In this document: in pieces, positions 8,089 to 17,037 of the stretch
Layout of the letters: every line of letters begins with the position of its first letter
Position numbering within the stretch: position 1 is the stretch's first letter
Origin: SKVR01 sp046291875
Lineage (GTDB): Bacteria; Bacteroidota; Bacteroidia; Bacteroidales; UBA7960
Direction of reading: 5' to 3'
DNA: 64,000 nt
NCBI GenBank assembly: GCA_046291875.1
Contig: JBKBSF010000009.1
Coordinates: forward strand, 1-64,000
The notes under the pieces: model-generated
Seen by the model: only the letters and a program-made list of their open reading frames with translations
The model's database searches: none
What the model was told of the DNA's origin: nothing
Program-made: the position numbers and the translations under genes

Positions 8089-8843
8089 CAGTATACGGTT
8101 ATCTGGAAGGGGTTTTCTCCCGGACGGGGCGATATGTCTACCTTATCGTCGGGCTGAGAAGCCGTGATGGTGCTGAAGCTGCTGCTGAGCCAGCGGAAAA
8201 ACTCCGTGAAGTTGATGCCTTTGAGCTTCTGAGGAGGGAAAGTACCTGGCACAAGGGTTTTCAGAAATTCCATATCCGCTTTTTCCACCCCGAAAGCCCA
8301 GAGGTTGAATTGTTTGTTGTCAACGGCCTTATGTATATCATCCTTCAGCTGCTCAATCTCTTTCCTGGGGCATGTGGGGTAGCCATCGGTCATCAGCACA
8401 ATGTAGGGACGGTAATATTGCAGCCCCTGTTCCTTGTACCATGCTTTGCGCGCTTCGATGCGAAACATCGCCTCACGCAACCCTTTGGCCATTTCGGTGC
8501 TCCCTCCGGCCTGCAGGGTTTCTATGGCCGTGTTTTCGAAGAGAGAAAAATCACGAGCCACCTTCACGTCTGTACCAAAGGTTACGATAGCAACCTCCAG
8601 GCGTGCAGCGGCTACTTCGTCGTTCTGAATCTGGGTCTGGAAAATCTTTAATCCGCGGTTCAGCTCCTGTATGGGTGCCCCTTCCATGGAAGAGGACCGG
8701 TCCAGTACCAGCACCACCGGGCATTTCATTTCGGCATTGGGCGACATTTCGCCCTGGTAAAAGCGGGTGAGGGCTGCAGGCGTTGCCTTTCTCTCCATAA
8801 TAGTTTTATCCTTCATGTTTTCAGATTTTAATGATGAGTACAA
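8088..8843 (-). CDS. TerY-like von Willebrand A domain protein
   Basis: A 251-residue cytoplasmic protein built almost entirely of one vWA domain. The metal-ion-dependent adhesion site is intact: DRSSS at residues 48-52, GGSTEM with Thr116, and MTDG with Asp153. TerY-type vWA proteins act as scaffolds or sensors in tellurite/stress-response clusters and in the TerY-P triad with a PP2C phosphatase and a kinase, which here follow directly. No other ter genes (TerB, TerC, TerD) are in the window, so this is a stand-alone triad. Met10 or Met16 are alternative starts. It lies 80 bases after X2 on the same strand. Confidence 0.88.
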   Translation of the reverse strand: MYSSLKSENMKDKTIMERKATPAALTRFYQGEMSPNAEMKCPVVLVLDRSSSMEGAPIQELNRGLKIFQTQIQNDEVAAARLEVAIVTFGTDVKVARDFSLFENTAIETLQAGGSTEMAKGLREAMFRIEARKAWYKEQGLQYYRPYIVLMTDGYPTCPRKEIEQLKDDIHKAVDNKQFNLWAFGVEKADMEFLKTLVPGTFPPQKLKGINFTEFFRWLSSSFSTITASQPDDKVDISPRPGENPFQITVY

Positions 8844-8923
8844 AGATGATTTACCGGCAGGACAACTGGTGTCGCATTGGCCGGGAGGGTTGAAAAAAAG
8901 AGACCCCTGCCCCTGAAGACCGT

Positions 8924-9415
8924 TTAAGCCTTCAGGCCGAAGTGTTTACGGATCATTTCCTGCATGTACAGGGTATATACCTTTGGGTAGTCTACACTAT
9001 CGTGCAACCACTTTTTTTTGCGCATAATATGAACCGGTATTCCGGGCAGAACGCTCAGTATCTGCTCATCGGCAAGTACGCTGACAGGGGCACCGGTTAT
9101 AATACAGATCCCTTTGAACCTGTAGCGGTGGCTCCAGGATTCGAACAGCAAAAGGCTCCTGCTGTACGAGTCCGCCTCCCAACGGTAGCTGTTGCCGACT
9201 CTGCGATTGTCGGGGTAAGAACTGTTGGGAGGGAAGTTGGTGATAAGAAGTACCGGCTTTTGCGGATCTGCCTGCAAAAGGTTCTCCAGCGTTCCGGCAC
9301 TGCTTATGTATACCGGAGGCTGTAATCCAAAGGAGTGGCAGTACTCAATCAGTTTCAACCGGTCGGGGATGCCCGCCAGCGGCGATCCATTGATGTGGGC
9401 GTGAATAATGTCCAT
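8924..9415 (-). CDS. protein X2, uncharacterised, paralogue of X1
   Basis: A 163-residue soluble protein. The start was placed at the Met giving MDIIHAHINGSP, because this aligns with the X1 start; the open frame extends 18 codons upstream. Shared with X1 are TNFPPNSSYP, ADSY, YRFKGIxIITGAP and a basic segment before the C-terminus; X2 ends soon after, without the X1 extension. By eye about 40% of residues are identical over the common part, so the copies are old or fast-evolving, not a recent duplication. Being first on the strand before the vWA gene (80-base gap), it may belong to the triad operon. The fold looks alpha/beta; the function is unknown. Confidence 0.72.
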   Translation of the reverse strand: MDIIHAHINGSPLAGIPDRLKLIEYCHSFGLQPPVYISSAGTLENLLQADPQKPVLLITNFPPNSSYPDNRRVGNSYRWEADSYSRSLLLFESWSHRYRFKGICIITGAPVSVLADEQILSVLPGIPVHIMRKKKWLHDSVDYPKVYTLYMQEMIRKHFGLKA

Positions 9416-9469
9416 AGCGTGTTTTTTTGGAAAGCGAAAATAGGGTGGAACTGTGAAGTGAATGTTCAC

Positions 9470-10083
9470 ACATTTTTCTGCAGTTTCTCAACCCTCATTT
9501 TTTCAACGACACGTAATGACACACCGGGTAGTTACTTTTGTGGAAAAACCCGGAGTTAAAGCAAAACAGGAATGGGCTGCATAAAATTTCTTCAATTATC
9601 CAAACGTAGGGCACGCACTTGAAAGTGGATTTTTTACGACAGTGTAGTAAGCGAAACCCGCTACGATCTGAACAATGCGCTGGATCTCGGTTGGTAATGT
9701 TTGTTGAGAAGTTACTATTCTCCGGGGGCTAAACCTGTGAACATACATTTCAGAGACTGTGCTTTTCTTTGCGGTGTGTTTCGTTGATGCATTGCATACG
9801 AAACTTGCATGAGCACTTTCGGTTCACAAAAAAAGATTAACCGAAGCTCGACGCAGTCAAAATAGACATGCAAGTTCCATTAGGCCAATGAATAACTAAA
9901 TTATTTTCTGATGAAATGCAACAAAGAATTCCTGTTGCCTCGAAGCCCCGGTAAAATCTTTTACGCGTGGTGTTTTTATGCGACATCAGTTGACGCAACG
10001 TTGGCTTATTTTTGCCTGCATAAAGCAATGAGGAAACAACAGAGTTCTGAAAAGCAAAGTAGTAACTTTAAAAATCAATCGCT
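9470..10083. other. 614-base divergent intergenic region
   Basis: The region between X2 (minus) and the CAP-domain gene (plus) should contain promoters for both. It holds a plus-strand -7-like box TACTTTTG (9533-9540) without a matched -33, the second copy of the 17-base repeat (9800-9816), and an inverted pair AACTTGCATG (9802-9811) / CATGCAAGTT (9867-9876). A frame from ATG 9572 to TAA 9697 is broken by a TGA at 9620 and is not called as a gene. Confidence 0.5.
9800..9816. repeat. direct repeat copy 2 (GAAACTTGCATGAGCAC)
   Basis: Exact second copy of the 17 bases at 1072-1088, 384 bases upstream of the X2 start. Its AACTTGCATG core is also repeated in inverted orientation at 9867-9876, 55 bases away, which fits a binding site for a dimeric or paired protein. 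Confidence 0.6.
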
Positions 10084-10617
10084 ATGAGGTACAGACTTCC
10101 CTTTTTTACATTGCTGATGACATTGACCGTGTTTATCTCCTCCTCTCAAAAGCAGGGGCATCCAAATGAACTTTCTCAGAAAGAGCAGGAGTTTATCACC
10201 ATCCTTTTGTCCGACTCCAGGCAAGGACGTGCTGAGCTGGTTTTTGACCCGGTTTTGCATCGGGTGGCACGCGAACGAGCCAGGGACATGGCCATGAGAA
10301 ACTACTTTTCTCATACCAACCCTGATGGGATAGGACCCAACCATTTACTGAGGGAGGCAGGGTATGTTTTGCCAGGTTTTTATGGCAGACGTTTGAATGA
10401 CAACAATGTGGAATCCATAGGCGGCGGCTACAGCACGGCAGCAGAGGCATACAACGGGTGGCTGAATTCACCCGGCCACCGAAGGCATTTGCTGGGAGAG
10501 ATTGATTTCTGGCGGCGGCAGACCCATTTCGGAATAGGATACTACTACAATCCCAATTCCGTGTACCAACACTACTGGGCGTTTATCACAGCACCTAAAC
10601 CGGGTACTAACCTTTAA
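10084..10617 (+). CDS. secreted CAP/SCP-domain protein
   Basis: A 177-residue protein with an N-terminal signal-like segment (residues 1-20, LPFFTLLMTLTVFISSS) and a CAP superfamily domain covering the rest. Recognisable landmarks are the helix RVARERARDMAMRNYFSHTN with the CAP histidine, the ENVESIGGGY-like stretch, WLNSPGHRRHLL containing the second histidine, and the final YYNPNSVYQHYWAFI strand. CAP proteins are exported and implicated in envelope or cell-cell functions; the biochemical role of bacterial members is mostly unproved. The next gene follows after 11 bases, suggesting co-transcription. Confidence 0.85.
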   Translation: MRYRLPFFTLLMTLTVFISSSQKQGHPNELSQKEQEFITILLSDSRQGRAELVFDPVLHRVARERARDMAMRNYFSHTNPDGIGPNHLLREAGYVLPGFYGRRLNDNNVESIGGGYSTAAEAYNGWLNSPGHRRHLLGEIDFWRRQTHFGIGYYYNPNSVYQHYWAFITAPKPGTNL

Positions 10618-10628
10618 AGCAATCGGCT

Positions 10629-11231
10629 ATGAGCAAATCAATTCGTATGGTCATCCTGAATATTACCCAATGGGATATCAACTACAGCGTTCCCTGGCAT
10701 TACTATGGCAAACTGATCCTTTGCACAGATCCACAGGTAACCTTTCACAATATCAAGCAGTTCGATGTGACTAAGCTGGGCGAAAACATCCCTGTTTTCA
10801 GAGAACTGAGCAGGAAAGAGGCTGTGAAAATGGATTTTATGAAAGGTGGATACAACTATGCTGAAATGTGGGACCATGAAGAAAAAACAACTTTTCGTTT
10901 CAGAGAGAAAGAAGATTTGGTTGAGGCAGGAATAAAAATGTTCAGGGAACTGAACCTGGATGTCCCTTTTATCTCAGTGCTGGAGGGAAAGAAATACCAT
11001 GGCACCAAGACCCTCAACGAGGACGAAGTTAATCATCTGGTAAGGTACAGAGTACTGGTAAGTGATATGCTGGAATATTGGTTCTCCGATGAAGCGGATG
11101 AATTTGAGAAGGAATGGGCGGAAGAGTTAATGAAAAAATACGGTAGTTTTGAGAATATCCTGAATTCTGAAGGGATGAGAAAATGGCAGGCAGAATACGA
11201 CCGGCATGACTATTTCGAAACCGATGAATGA
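10629..11231 (+). CDS. unrecognised 200-residue acidic protein
   Basis: A soluble protein with a beta-rich, aromatic N-terminus (VILNITQWDINYSVPWHYY) and a strongly acidic helical C-terminus with many Glu and Trp residues. No signal peptide or membrane segment. It lies 11 bases after the CAP-domain gene and 43 before sbcD on the same strand, so it may be transcribed with either. No family could be assigned. Confidence 0.65.
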   Translation: MSKSIRMVILNITQWDINYSVPWHYYGKLILCTDPQVTFHNIKQFDVTKLGENIPVFRELSRKEAVKMDFMKGGYNYAEMWDHEEKTTFRFREKEDLVEAGIKMFRELNLDVPFISVLEGKKYHGTKTLNEDEVNHLVRYRVLVSDMLEYWFSDEADEFEKEWAEELMKKYGSFENILNSEGMRKWQAEYDRHDYFETDE

Positions 11232-11274
11232 CCCTGAACCCGCAGTAGCATCTTAAAATTTAAAAAATACAACC

Positions 11275-12495
11275 ATGATAAAAATCCTTCACACTTCCGA
11301 CCTGCACATTGGCAAGCGCCTCTACCAGGCCGACCTTTACCCGGAACAGTCGCTGTTCTTCCAGTGGCTCACAGCATACATTCGCGAAAACCAGATCAAC
11401 GTTTTGCTCATCTCGGGCGATGTATTCGATGTGGCCAACCCCTCCAGCGAATCGCGCAGGGTATATTTTGAACTGCTGCGCGAACTGATGATGCTCAGAT
11501 GCAAAGTGATCATTGCCGGCGGCAATCACGATTCGCCCGCAGTGCTGGAAGCACCCAGGGAGTTGCTAAAGTACCTTGACATTCATGTTGTAGGGGGGCT
11601 GCCTGACCAAAGGGGTGATTTGCTGGTGCCGGTGGCAAACAGCCAGGGCGAGACTGCAGCGGTGGTGGCCTGCATACCGTTTCTGCGCGATGCCGACCTG
11701 CGTCAGTACAACAGCGATCACACCCATGAAGACCGCCTGGAGGCCGTAAGAAAAGGTGTGGTGTCGGTGTTCGAACAGGTGGCAGCATCCTGTGCGCAAC
11801 AATACCCGGGCATTGCAGCCCTGGCTATGGGGCATCTGTTCCTGCAAGGGGGGCATGTTTCAGAAAGTGAACGCGATATACAGGTGGGAAATCTGGCAGC
11901 GGTCGAGGCCAGCCAACTGCCCGGTTATTTCAGCTATTACGCTCTGGGGCACCTGCACAAACCCCAGGACTACAACGGCAGGTTTGTATACAGCGGTTCT
12001 CCGGTACAGCTCTCCTTCAGCGAATTTGCCAATTCCAACCGCATAATGCTCATCGAAGCAGATCAGGGCAAAGTACAATATAAGAGTGTGCCCGTACCAT
12101 TGTTTCGTCGCCTGGTAAGAATGCAGGGCACCGTCGACGAACTTCACAACCAATTGAAAGCATGGCAGCCCCAGCAAAGCACCTTGCCCGATTTTATTGA
12201 ACTTATCGCAGAAGAAGATATACCCAACCCTGCTAAACTGTTACAGCTGGAGGATCTGATTGCAAACGTGAAGCCCGAAAATGCAGAGATCCTGAAATAT
12301 CGCATCCGCTTTTCTCGGGCAGAGGTGGGCTCCGCTGCCCTTTATGAAGAGCACCAGAGCATTGCAGGGATGAAACCGGCAGATGTATTCACCCGCCGGC
12401 TCGAAAAAGAAGAGCTGGACGATAACACACGACAAAAGTTGCTGGAAGCATTTGCCGAATTGCTTCAGGAAGTAGAACAAAACATGGAGGAATAA
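11275..12495 (+). CDS. sbcD: exonuclease subunit SbcD
   Basis: A 406-residue Mre11-type metallophosphoesterase. Motifs: HTSDLHIGK (residues 6-14), SGDVFDVANPS near 45, GNHDSP near 84 and GHLHKPQ near 225, all ligands of the two-metal nuclease centre; the C-terminal ~120 residues are the capping and SbcC-binding part. With SbcC it forms an ATP-dependent double-strand exonuclease and hairpin endonuclease that cleaves palindromic or protein-blocked DNA ends. It ends three bases before sbcC. Length is normal for the family. Confidence 0.97.
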   Translation: MIKILHTSDLHIGKRLYQADLYPEQSLFFQWLTAYIRENQINVLLISGDVFDVANPSSESRRVYFELLRELMMLRCKVIIAGGNHDSPAVLEAPRELLKYLDIHVVGGLPDQRGDLLVPVANSQGETAAVVACIPFLRDADLRQYNSDHTHEDRLEAVRKGVVSVFEQVAASCAQQYPGIAALAMGHLFLQGGHVSESERDIQVGNLAAVEASQLPGYFSYYALGHLHKPQDYNGRFVYSGSPVQLSFSEFANSNRIMLIEADQGKVQYKSVPVPLFRRLVRMQGTVDELHNQLKAWQPQQSTLPDFIELIAEEDIPNPAKLLQLEDLIANVKPENAEILKYRIRFSRAEVGSAALYEEHQSIAGMKPADVFTRRLEKEELDDNTRQKLLEAFAELLQEVEQNMEE

Positions 12496-12498
12496 GTT

Positions 12499-15400
12499 AT
12501 GAAAATACTGCGTATCCGTTTCGAAAATATCAATTCCCTCAAAGGGAAGCATGAGATTGATTTTCAGAAGAACCCTCTCGCCGGGGCTGGCCTGTTTGCC
12601 ATCACGGGTGCCACAGGCAGCGGCAAGAGCAGCATTCTCGATGTCATAACACTGGCCTTGTTCTGCCGTATCCCACGGGTTACTGAAGGGGTTACCAAAG
12701 GCTTTATTGAAAAAAGCGGGCTGGTACTTACCCGCAACATGAGTGAAGCCATGGCCGAAGTAACCTACAGCTGCAATGCAGGGGAGTTTACTTCGCAATG
12801 GAGCATCAAAAAGAACAGAAACGGCAATTTCAACGATTACCATATGCAGATCTCCGATGCTGCAGGCATCTTGCTCGATCTGAAAAAGGCAGAGGTTCCC
12901 GCCCGCAACGAAGCTCATATCGGACTGAACTTCGAGCAGTTTGTGAAAGCCATTATCCTGGCCCAGGGCGATTTTGCCGCATTCCTGAAAGCAAAAAAGG
13001 ATGAGCGGGGCCGGTTGCTGGAAAAAGTTACCGGAACATCGATCTATCGCGAACTGGGCAAGGCTGCCTACCAGAAGAACAAAGCCCTGGGGCAGGAACT
13101 GGAAAAACTCCAATCGCGCGAATACTCCCTCAGCGAACAATTGATGACCGATGAGGACTACCAGCTATTGCTTGCAGATATTGAGCAGGCCGACCTGCAC
13201 ATTGAAGCATGCCGGTTACTCATAGAAAAGCTTAAAGGCCAGGAGAAGCTTAAGGAAGATATTTCCGTATTGTCTCAAACCCTGGCAGCAGCAGAAGCAA
13301 ATCTCCTGCAGGCCCGTCAGAAACATACGGTGTTTCTGCAGGAAAATGGCGAACGCATGCAGAAACACGCCCGCCTGCTGCCCTATCAGAGGATGCTTTG
13401 GGATTGGAAAGAACTCAACCGCAGGCTGGCAGAGCAGCGGCAAATCATGCAGGCCCTTGAGCACCAATTGAAAGGGTGCGAAGAAGAGGATCGGTCTGTT
13501 AAAGAAGCAGTGAAAACCCTTACCCGCACCGATGCCCCGGTAAAAGAAGCCCTGGAAGGCTTTCAGCAAAAGGTATTGTCTTTGCAGAACAAGCTGGAGC
13601 AGGAAGTGCTGCTGAGCACAAATGCCTCCCGCCTGATGATGGCAGATGCCGCTGAATTGTCGTTGAACCTTGATCCTGCTGACCCCGCTGCTGCTGATCT
13701 GTGTGTAGAGATAGAAAAAGCCCACAATAACGCCAGGCTGGAAATTCTGAACCCTCATCTTTCCGAAACCCTGCGCCACGATCCCCTGAAAAAGCAGAAA
13801 GAGCTGCAGGCAGCAGAAGAAACCCTGCAAAAGATCCTGGCAGAAACGGCCCTTTGGGAAGAAAAAAAACTGCAAAAGTCGGAGCTTGAAAAGGAGATCC
13901 TGCAAGTGCAGAAGGAAATGGAGGAAATTCCTGCCCGCCTTGCAGAGGCCCTGCAAAGTCAGAAAGAGACTGAACTCCGGTTGCACATGTTGCAGAAAGA
14001 CAAAACCATCCGCGACCTTACCGCAAGCCTGGAAGAGCACCGCAAAAAGCTGGTGGACGGACAACCTTGCCCTCTGTGCGGTGCCATCGACCACCCCTTC
14101 AGTGAGGGCCTTCCGGAAACCCACGATGACCTGGAGATAAAAATCAAAGAGGAAACCATTCGCAATGAGCAAGGGCGAAAAACCATCAATACCCTCGAAA
14201 CCACATTGCTAAACCGGGAGCAGTGGTTGCAGAAAGCGCAGAAAACACTTGCAGAGCGGGATGCCGAAGCCAAAAGCCTCGAAGAAAAAATGTCGCATCT
14301 GAAACTGAACCTGCCCGAAGATTATCGTACCGGGGAGGCAAAAAGTGCCCTGACCCGTGTAAAGCAGGAACAGGAATGTGTGGAGCAGTATCGCACCCTT
14401 ACGGAAAATCGACGCAAACTGGAAGCATTGTCGACGAAGATAAAGGAGTGGCAGCAGTATTTTATGTCTGCCAGGGCCCTGTCGGAAGAGCTCAAAGGGA
14501 TTTATAGCGGCAAGGATGTGCTGGCCGAAACCCAGGCCCTGCAAACCCGGTTCACCGGCAACCTGGCCCGTCAGCAAAAGCTTTTGCAGGATCAGCAGGC
14601 AGGATCAGCAACGCTGCGGGAGGTGCAGGACGGCTTTGATGCCCTTACCAGACAGCTGGAAACGGAACTGGAGGAGTACGAAACTCCGGCAGCTGCCCTC
14701 AGTCAATTGATGGAGGATGGCGAATATGCTCGTTTGCAGCAGGAAGGAAACCATCTTGTGCAGGATATCAGAAGCCTGGATTCGGCGCAGGAGGTGCATG
14801 GCAAAAACCTGAAAGATCTCAAAGAAAAAGATACGGATATCTCCCTGGAGCAGCTGCAGAAGCTCAGGTTGGAGCGCGAAAACGAAAGCAGGGAGCAGAA
14901 TGAACGGCGCGATGGCCTGAAAGGGAAACAGAAGGTGCAGGAGAAAATCACAGAAGACCTGAAGGCACTGCAGCACGACATTACCCTTCAGAAGCAAAAG
15001 AACGAAAAGTGGGTTTTGCTCAACAAGTACATCGGCGATGCCGAGGGCAAACGCTTCAGCACCTTTGCCCAGGAGCTTACCCTGCTGCAACTGATGGGTA
15101 AAGCCAATAACCGGCTTGCCCTGCTCAGCGAACGCTACCGGCTTGCCATACCAGAAGAAGGGGAGGACGACAGCCTGGTGGTGGTCGATACCCATATGGG
15201 CGATATGCGCCGCTCGGTAAAATCCCTCTCCGGTGGCGAAACGTTCCTGGTAAGCCTGGCACTGGCCCTGGCATTGTCTGATCTGGCAGCACACAAAGTG
15301 GAGATCAAAAGTCTGTTTATCGACGAGGGTTTTGGCTCGCTGGATAAACTCACCCTCGACCAGACCATGGACACCCTGGAGAAGCTGCAGTACGAAACCA

Positions 15401-15513
15401 GCAAAACCATCGGCATCATTTCGCACGTAGAGGCCATGCAGGAACGAATCACTACCCAGATCAAACTGGAAAAAGGAGGGCAGGGGCACAGCACCATGAG
15501 GGTTGCAGGATAA
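12499..15513 (+). CDS. sbcC: exonuclease subunit SbcC (SMC-like ATPase)
   Basis: A 1004-residue Rad50-type ATPase. Walker A GATGSGKSS lies near residue 37, the Q-loop region around 155, long coiled coils span about 190-840, and the zinc hook CPLC is at about residue 523 in the middle. The signature LSGGETF is near 910 and Walker B LFIDEGFGSLD near 940. It partners SbcD in processing DNA ends and cruciforms in the cytoplasm. All catalytic parts are present. The next gene starts 61 bases downstream. Confidence 0.97.
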   Translation: MKILRIRFENINSLKGKHEIDFQKNPLAGAGLFAITGATGSGKSSILDVITLALFCRIPRVTEGVTKGFIEKSGLVLTRNMSEAMAEVTYSCNAGEFTSQWSIKKNRNGNFNDYHMQISDAAGILLDLKKAEVPARNEAHIGLNFEQFVKAIILAQGDFAAFLKAKKDERGRLLEKVTGTSIYRELGKAAYQKNKALGQELEKLQSREYSLSEQLMTDEDYQLLLADIEQADLHIEACRLLIEKLKGQEKLKEDISVLSQTLAAAEANLLQARQKHTVFLQENGERMQKHARLLPYQRMLWDWKELNRRLAEQRQIMQALEHQLKGCEEEDRSVKEAVKTLTRTDAPVKEALEGFQQKVLSLQNKLEQEVLLSTNASRLMMADAAELSLNLDPADPAAADLCVEIEKAHNNARLEILNPHLSETLRHDPLKKQKELQAAEETLQKILAETALWEEKKLQKSELEKEILQVQKEMEEIPARLAEALQSQKETELRLHMLQKDKTIRDLTASLEEHRKKLVDGQPCPLCGAIDHPFSEGLPETHDDLEIKIKEETIRNEQGRKTINTLETTLLNREQWLQKAQKTLAERDAEAKSLEEKMSHLKLNLPEDYRTGEAKSALTRVKQEQECVEQYRTLTENRRKLEALSTKIKEWQQYFMSARALSEELKGIYSGKDVLAETQALQTRFTGNLARQQKLLQDQQAGSATLREVQDGFDALTRQLETELEEYETPAAALSQLMEDGEYARLQQEGNHLVQDIRSLDSAQEVHGKNLKDLKEKDTDISLEQLQKLRLERENESREQNERRDGLKGKQKVQEKITEDLKALQHDITLQKQKNEKWVLLNKYIGDAEGKRFSTFAQELTLLQLMGKANNRLALLSERYRLAIPEEGEDDSLVVVDTHMGDMRRSVKSLSGGETFLVSLALALALSDLAAHKVEIKSLFIDEGFGSLDKLTLDQTMDTLEKLQYETSKTIGIISHVEAMQERITTQIKLEKGGQGHSTMRVAG

Positions 15514-15573
15514 TTTTCAGGGAATCTTCTTTTAATTCTCTTTTTGTCTCTTTGATTAAATTTTACAATTGTT

Positions 15574-16755
15574 ATGATCTACAACCAAGGCTTGCAGGCA
15601 TTTTACAAAAAAATACTTGCCTCGAAAGGAAAACTTATTATGATAGCAGGGCAACCAGGAATGGGGAAAACAACGCTGATGCTTTCGCTCATTCTGCACG
15701 CACCCGAAAAAGTGTATCTGATCAACTCGTGTGAACTCAGCAAAGATCAACTTGCACAAAGGATCAGGAAAATGGATGCCCTCAAGAGGTCCTTCAGGCC
15801 TGCTTCGGGATTGTATTCGAAGGGTTTACAGAAGGTAAGGGTGTCAGTTCAGGAAAACCCAACTGCTGCGCAATGCCGGGAAAAGCTTGTGGCAATGCAA
15901 AAAGATAACCTCCTGCCTCATATAGTGTTTGTGGATGCTTTGCAGCAGGCCAGCACTGATGAATGTACGCTGCAGAAACTGAGGCTGCTGGCGGAGGATT
16001 TTGATGTTCCTGTGGTAGTTCTTACACGACTGAAAAAAGAGGTTGATGCTATGCCTTTCCGGAAAATCCGCTGGGAAGATGTAGATATTGCTCCCGATAG
16101 AGAGAAGGATGGCGTATCGGCCTTGTGGTATATGTTGTGCCCTGATTTTTACAATGACAAATTTGAGTTCCTTGAGGGCTTCGGGCAACAGGCTTTTTTA
16201 GTGGAATGTCTTTCTTCTTCTGAAATGCCCTGCATTCTTAACTTCTCAGAGAGTGAAGGGCTTTATGCTGAAATCAATGCAAGACGATCTGTCCATGATC
16301 CACTCAATGCACTGCTGAACTATAATTCAGCCGGGCAGGGGGGACTCCCCGAAAAGGCATTGCTGTTCCTGGAAAAGCATTTTCCCGGATACGCCCAGGC
16401 AGCTTATCTCAATGCACTGTTGCAGGCAGACCATCTGGCAGAAGATGTCTGGCAAAATATCCTGGGCCTGGCTGGATTGGAGTATCCTGTTATATGCGTG
16501 GATTTTACACCCTTTAGTTTTGAGAAGCAGGAGTATGCTCGTGCAGAAAAAGAAAAGAGTATCCAGAAGGGCCAATATGAGTGGGCTGCCAGAATGCGCG
16601 ATCAGGAGAAATCATGCATAGAACATCTCTTGTTTCTGCAAACCAACAAGATTGAGGCATCCCGCTTTTTCTACCACAAAGAAACTTTATTTTTCCTGCA
16701 CCTGGGCAATGGAACGTATGATCCCCTTCTCAGGAAAATTATTCATGACAGTTAA
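15574..16755 (+). CDS. RecA/DnaB-like P-loop ATPase with C-terminal UVR motif
   Basis: A 393-residue protein. Residues 1-200 resemble the ATPase core of DnaB/KaiC-type proteins: Walker A AGQPGMGKTT near residue 27, Walker B IVFVDALQQ near 127, and LTRLKKEVD near 150 in the position of motif H3. The middle (200-300) is unassigned. Around 312-350 the pattern EYARAEKEKSIQKGQYEWAA-RMRDQEK matches a UVR motif, the UvrB-UvrC contact helix pair also found in Clp ATPases and McsA. It lies 61 bases downstream of sbcC on the same strand. A role in DNA repair or in adaptor-based proteolysis is possible; neither is shown. Confidence 0.7.
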   Translation: MIYNQGLQAFYKKILASKGKLIMIAGQPGMGKTTLMLSLILHAPEKVYLINSCELSKDQLAQRIRKMDALKRSFRPASGLYSKGLQKVRVSVQENPTAAQCREKLVAMQKDNLLPHIVFVDALQQASTDECTLQKLRLLAEDFDVPVVVLTRLKKEVDAMPFRKIRWEDVDIAPDREKDGVSALWYMLCPDFYNDKFEFLEGFGQQAFLVECLSSSEMPCILNFSESEGLYAEINARRSVHDPLNALLNYNSAGQGGLPEKALLFLEKHFPGYAQAAYLNALLQADHLAEDVWQNILGLAGLEYPVICVDFTPFSFEKQEYARAEKEKSIQKGQYEWAARMRDQEKSCIEHLLFLQTNKIEASRFFYHKETLFFLHLGNGTYDPLLRKIIHDS

Positions 16756-17037
16756 CGGCCTGCTGCAGGATCAGACCTGTTATCCTGCCAGAATCAGGAT
16801 GTGGGTTGCAGCAACACTCTGGATCCGTTGGCTTGTTCATTGGTCGTATTGCAATGTGTAAGCCATTTGAGTTTTTCAATAAAATTGTAATTTTGATATG
16901 CTAATTATTGTGGTGCATTTTAAGAGACACATCCATAGTACATTATAAATCGATTTTTCTTACGAATTTTAAAATTAAGCCTTTCATAAATAGAAAAAAT
17001 TGCATAAATTTGTATCCAAATGAATACAGTTTTGTAA
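16756..17037. other. AT-rich intergenic stretch before the toxin-antitoxin pair
   Basis: No gene is supportable here. Base composition drops clearly from about 16860 onwards, marking the left edge of the AT-rich toxin-antitoxin segment. A -7 box TAAATTTG (17005-17012) lies 25 bases before the toxin start. Confidence 0.5.
17005..17012 (+). promoter_or_regulatory. -7 box of the toxin-antitoxin operon
   Basis: TAAATTTG matches the Bacteroidota -7 consensus TAnnTTTG, with a weak TTTC 20 bases upstream in place of the -33 TTTG. It lies 25 bases before the GTG start of the toxin. Confidence 0.45.

Noticed and set aside
9572..9697. Short plus-strand frame behind a TACTTTTG box, 42 codons with an in-frame TGA at 9620
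   Set aside because: Too short and interrupted. It could be a gene remnant, but nothing identifies a parent gene, and recoding of TGA has no support such as a following stem-loop.
12241..15489. Several minus-strand open frames inside sbcC and the end of sbcD
   Set aside because: They are low-complexity Leu/Phe/Gln-rich shadows of the SbcC coiled coil; the plus strand is unambiguously sbcDC.
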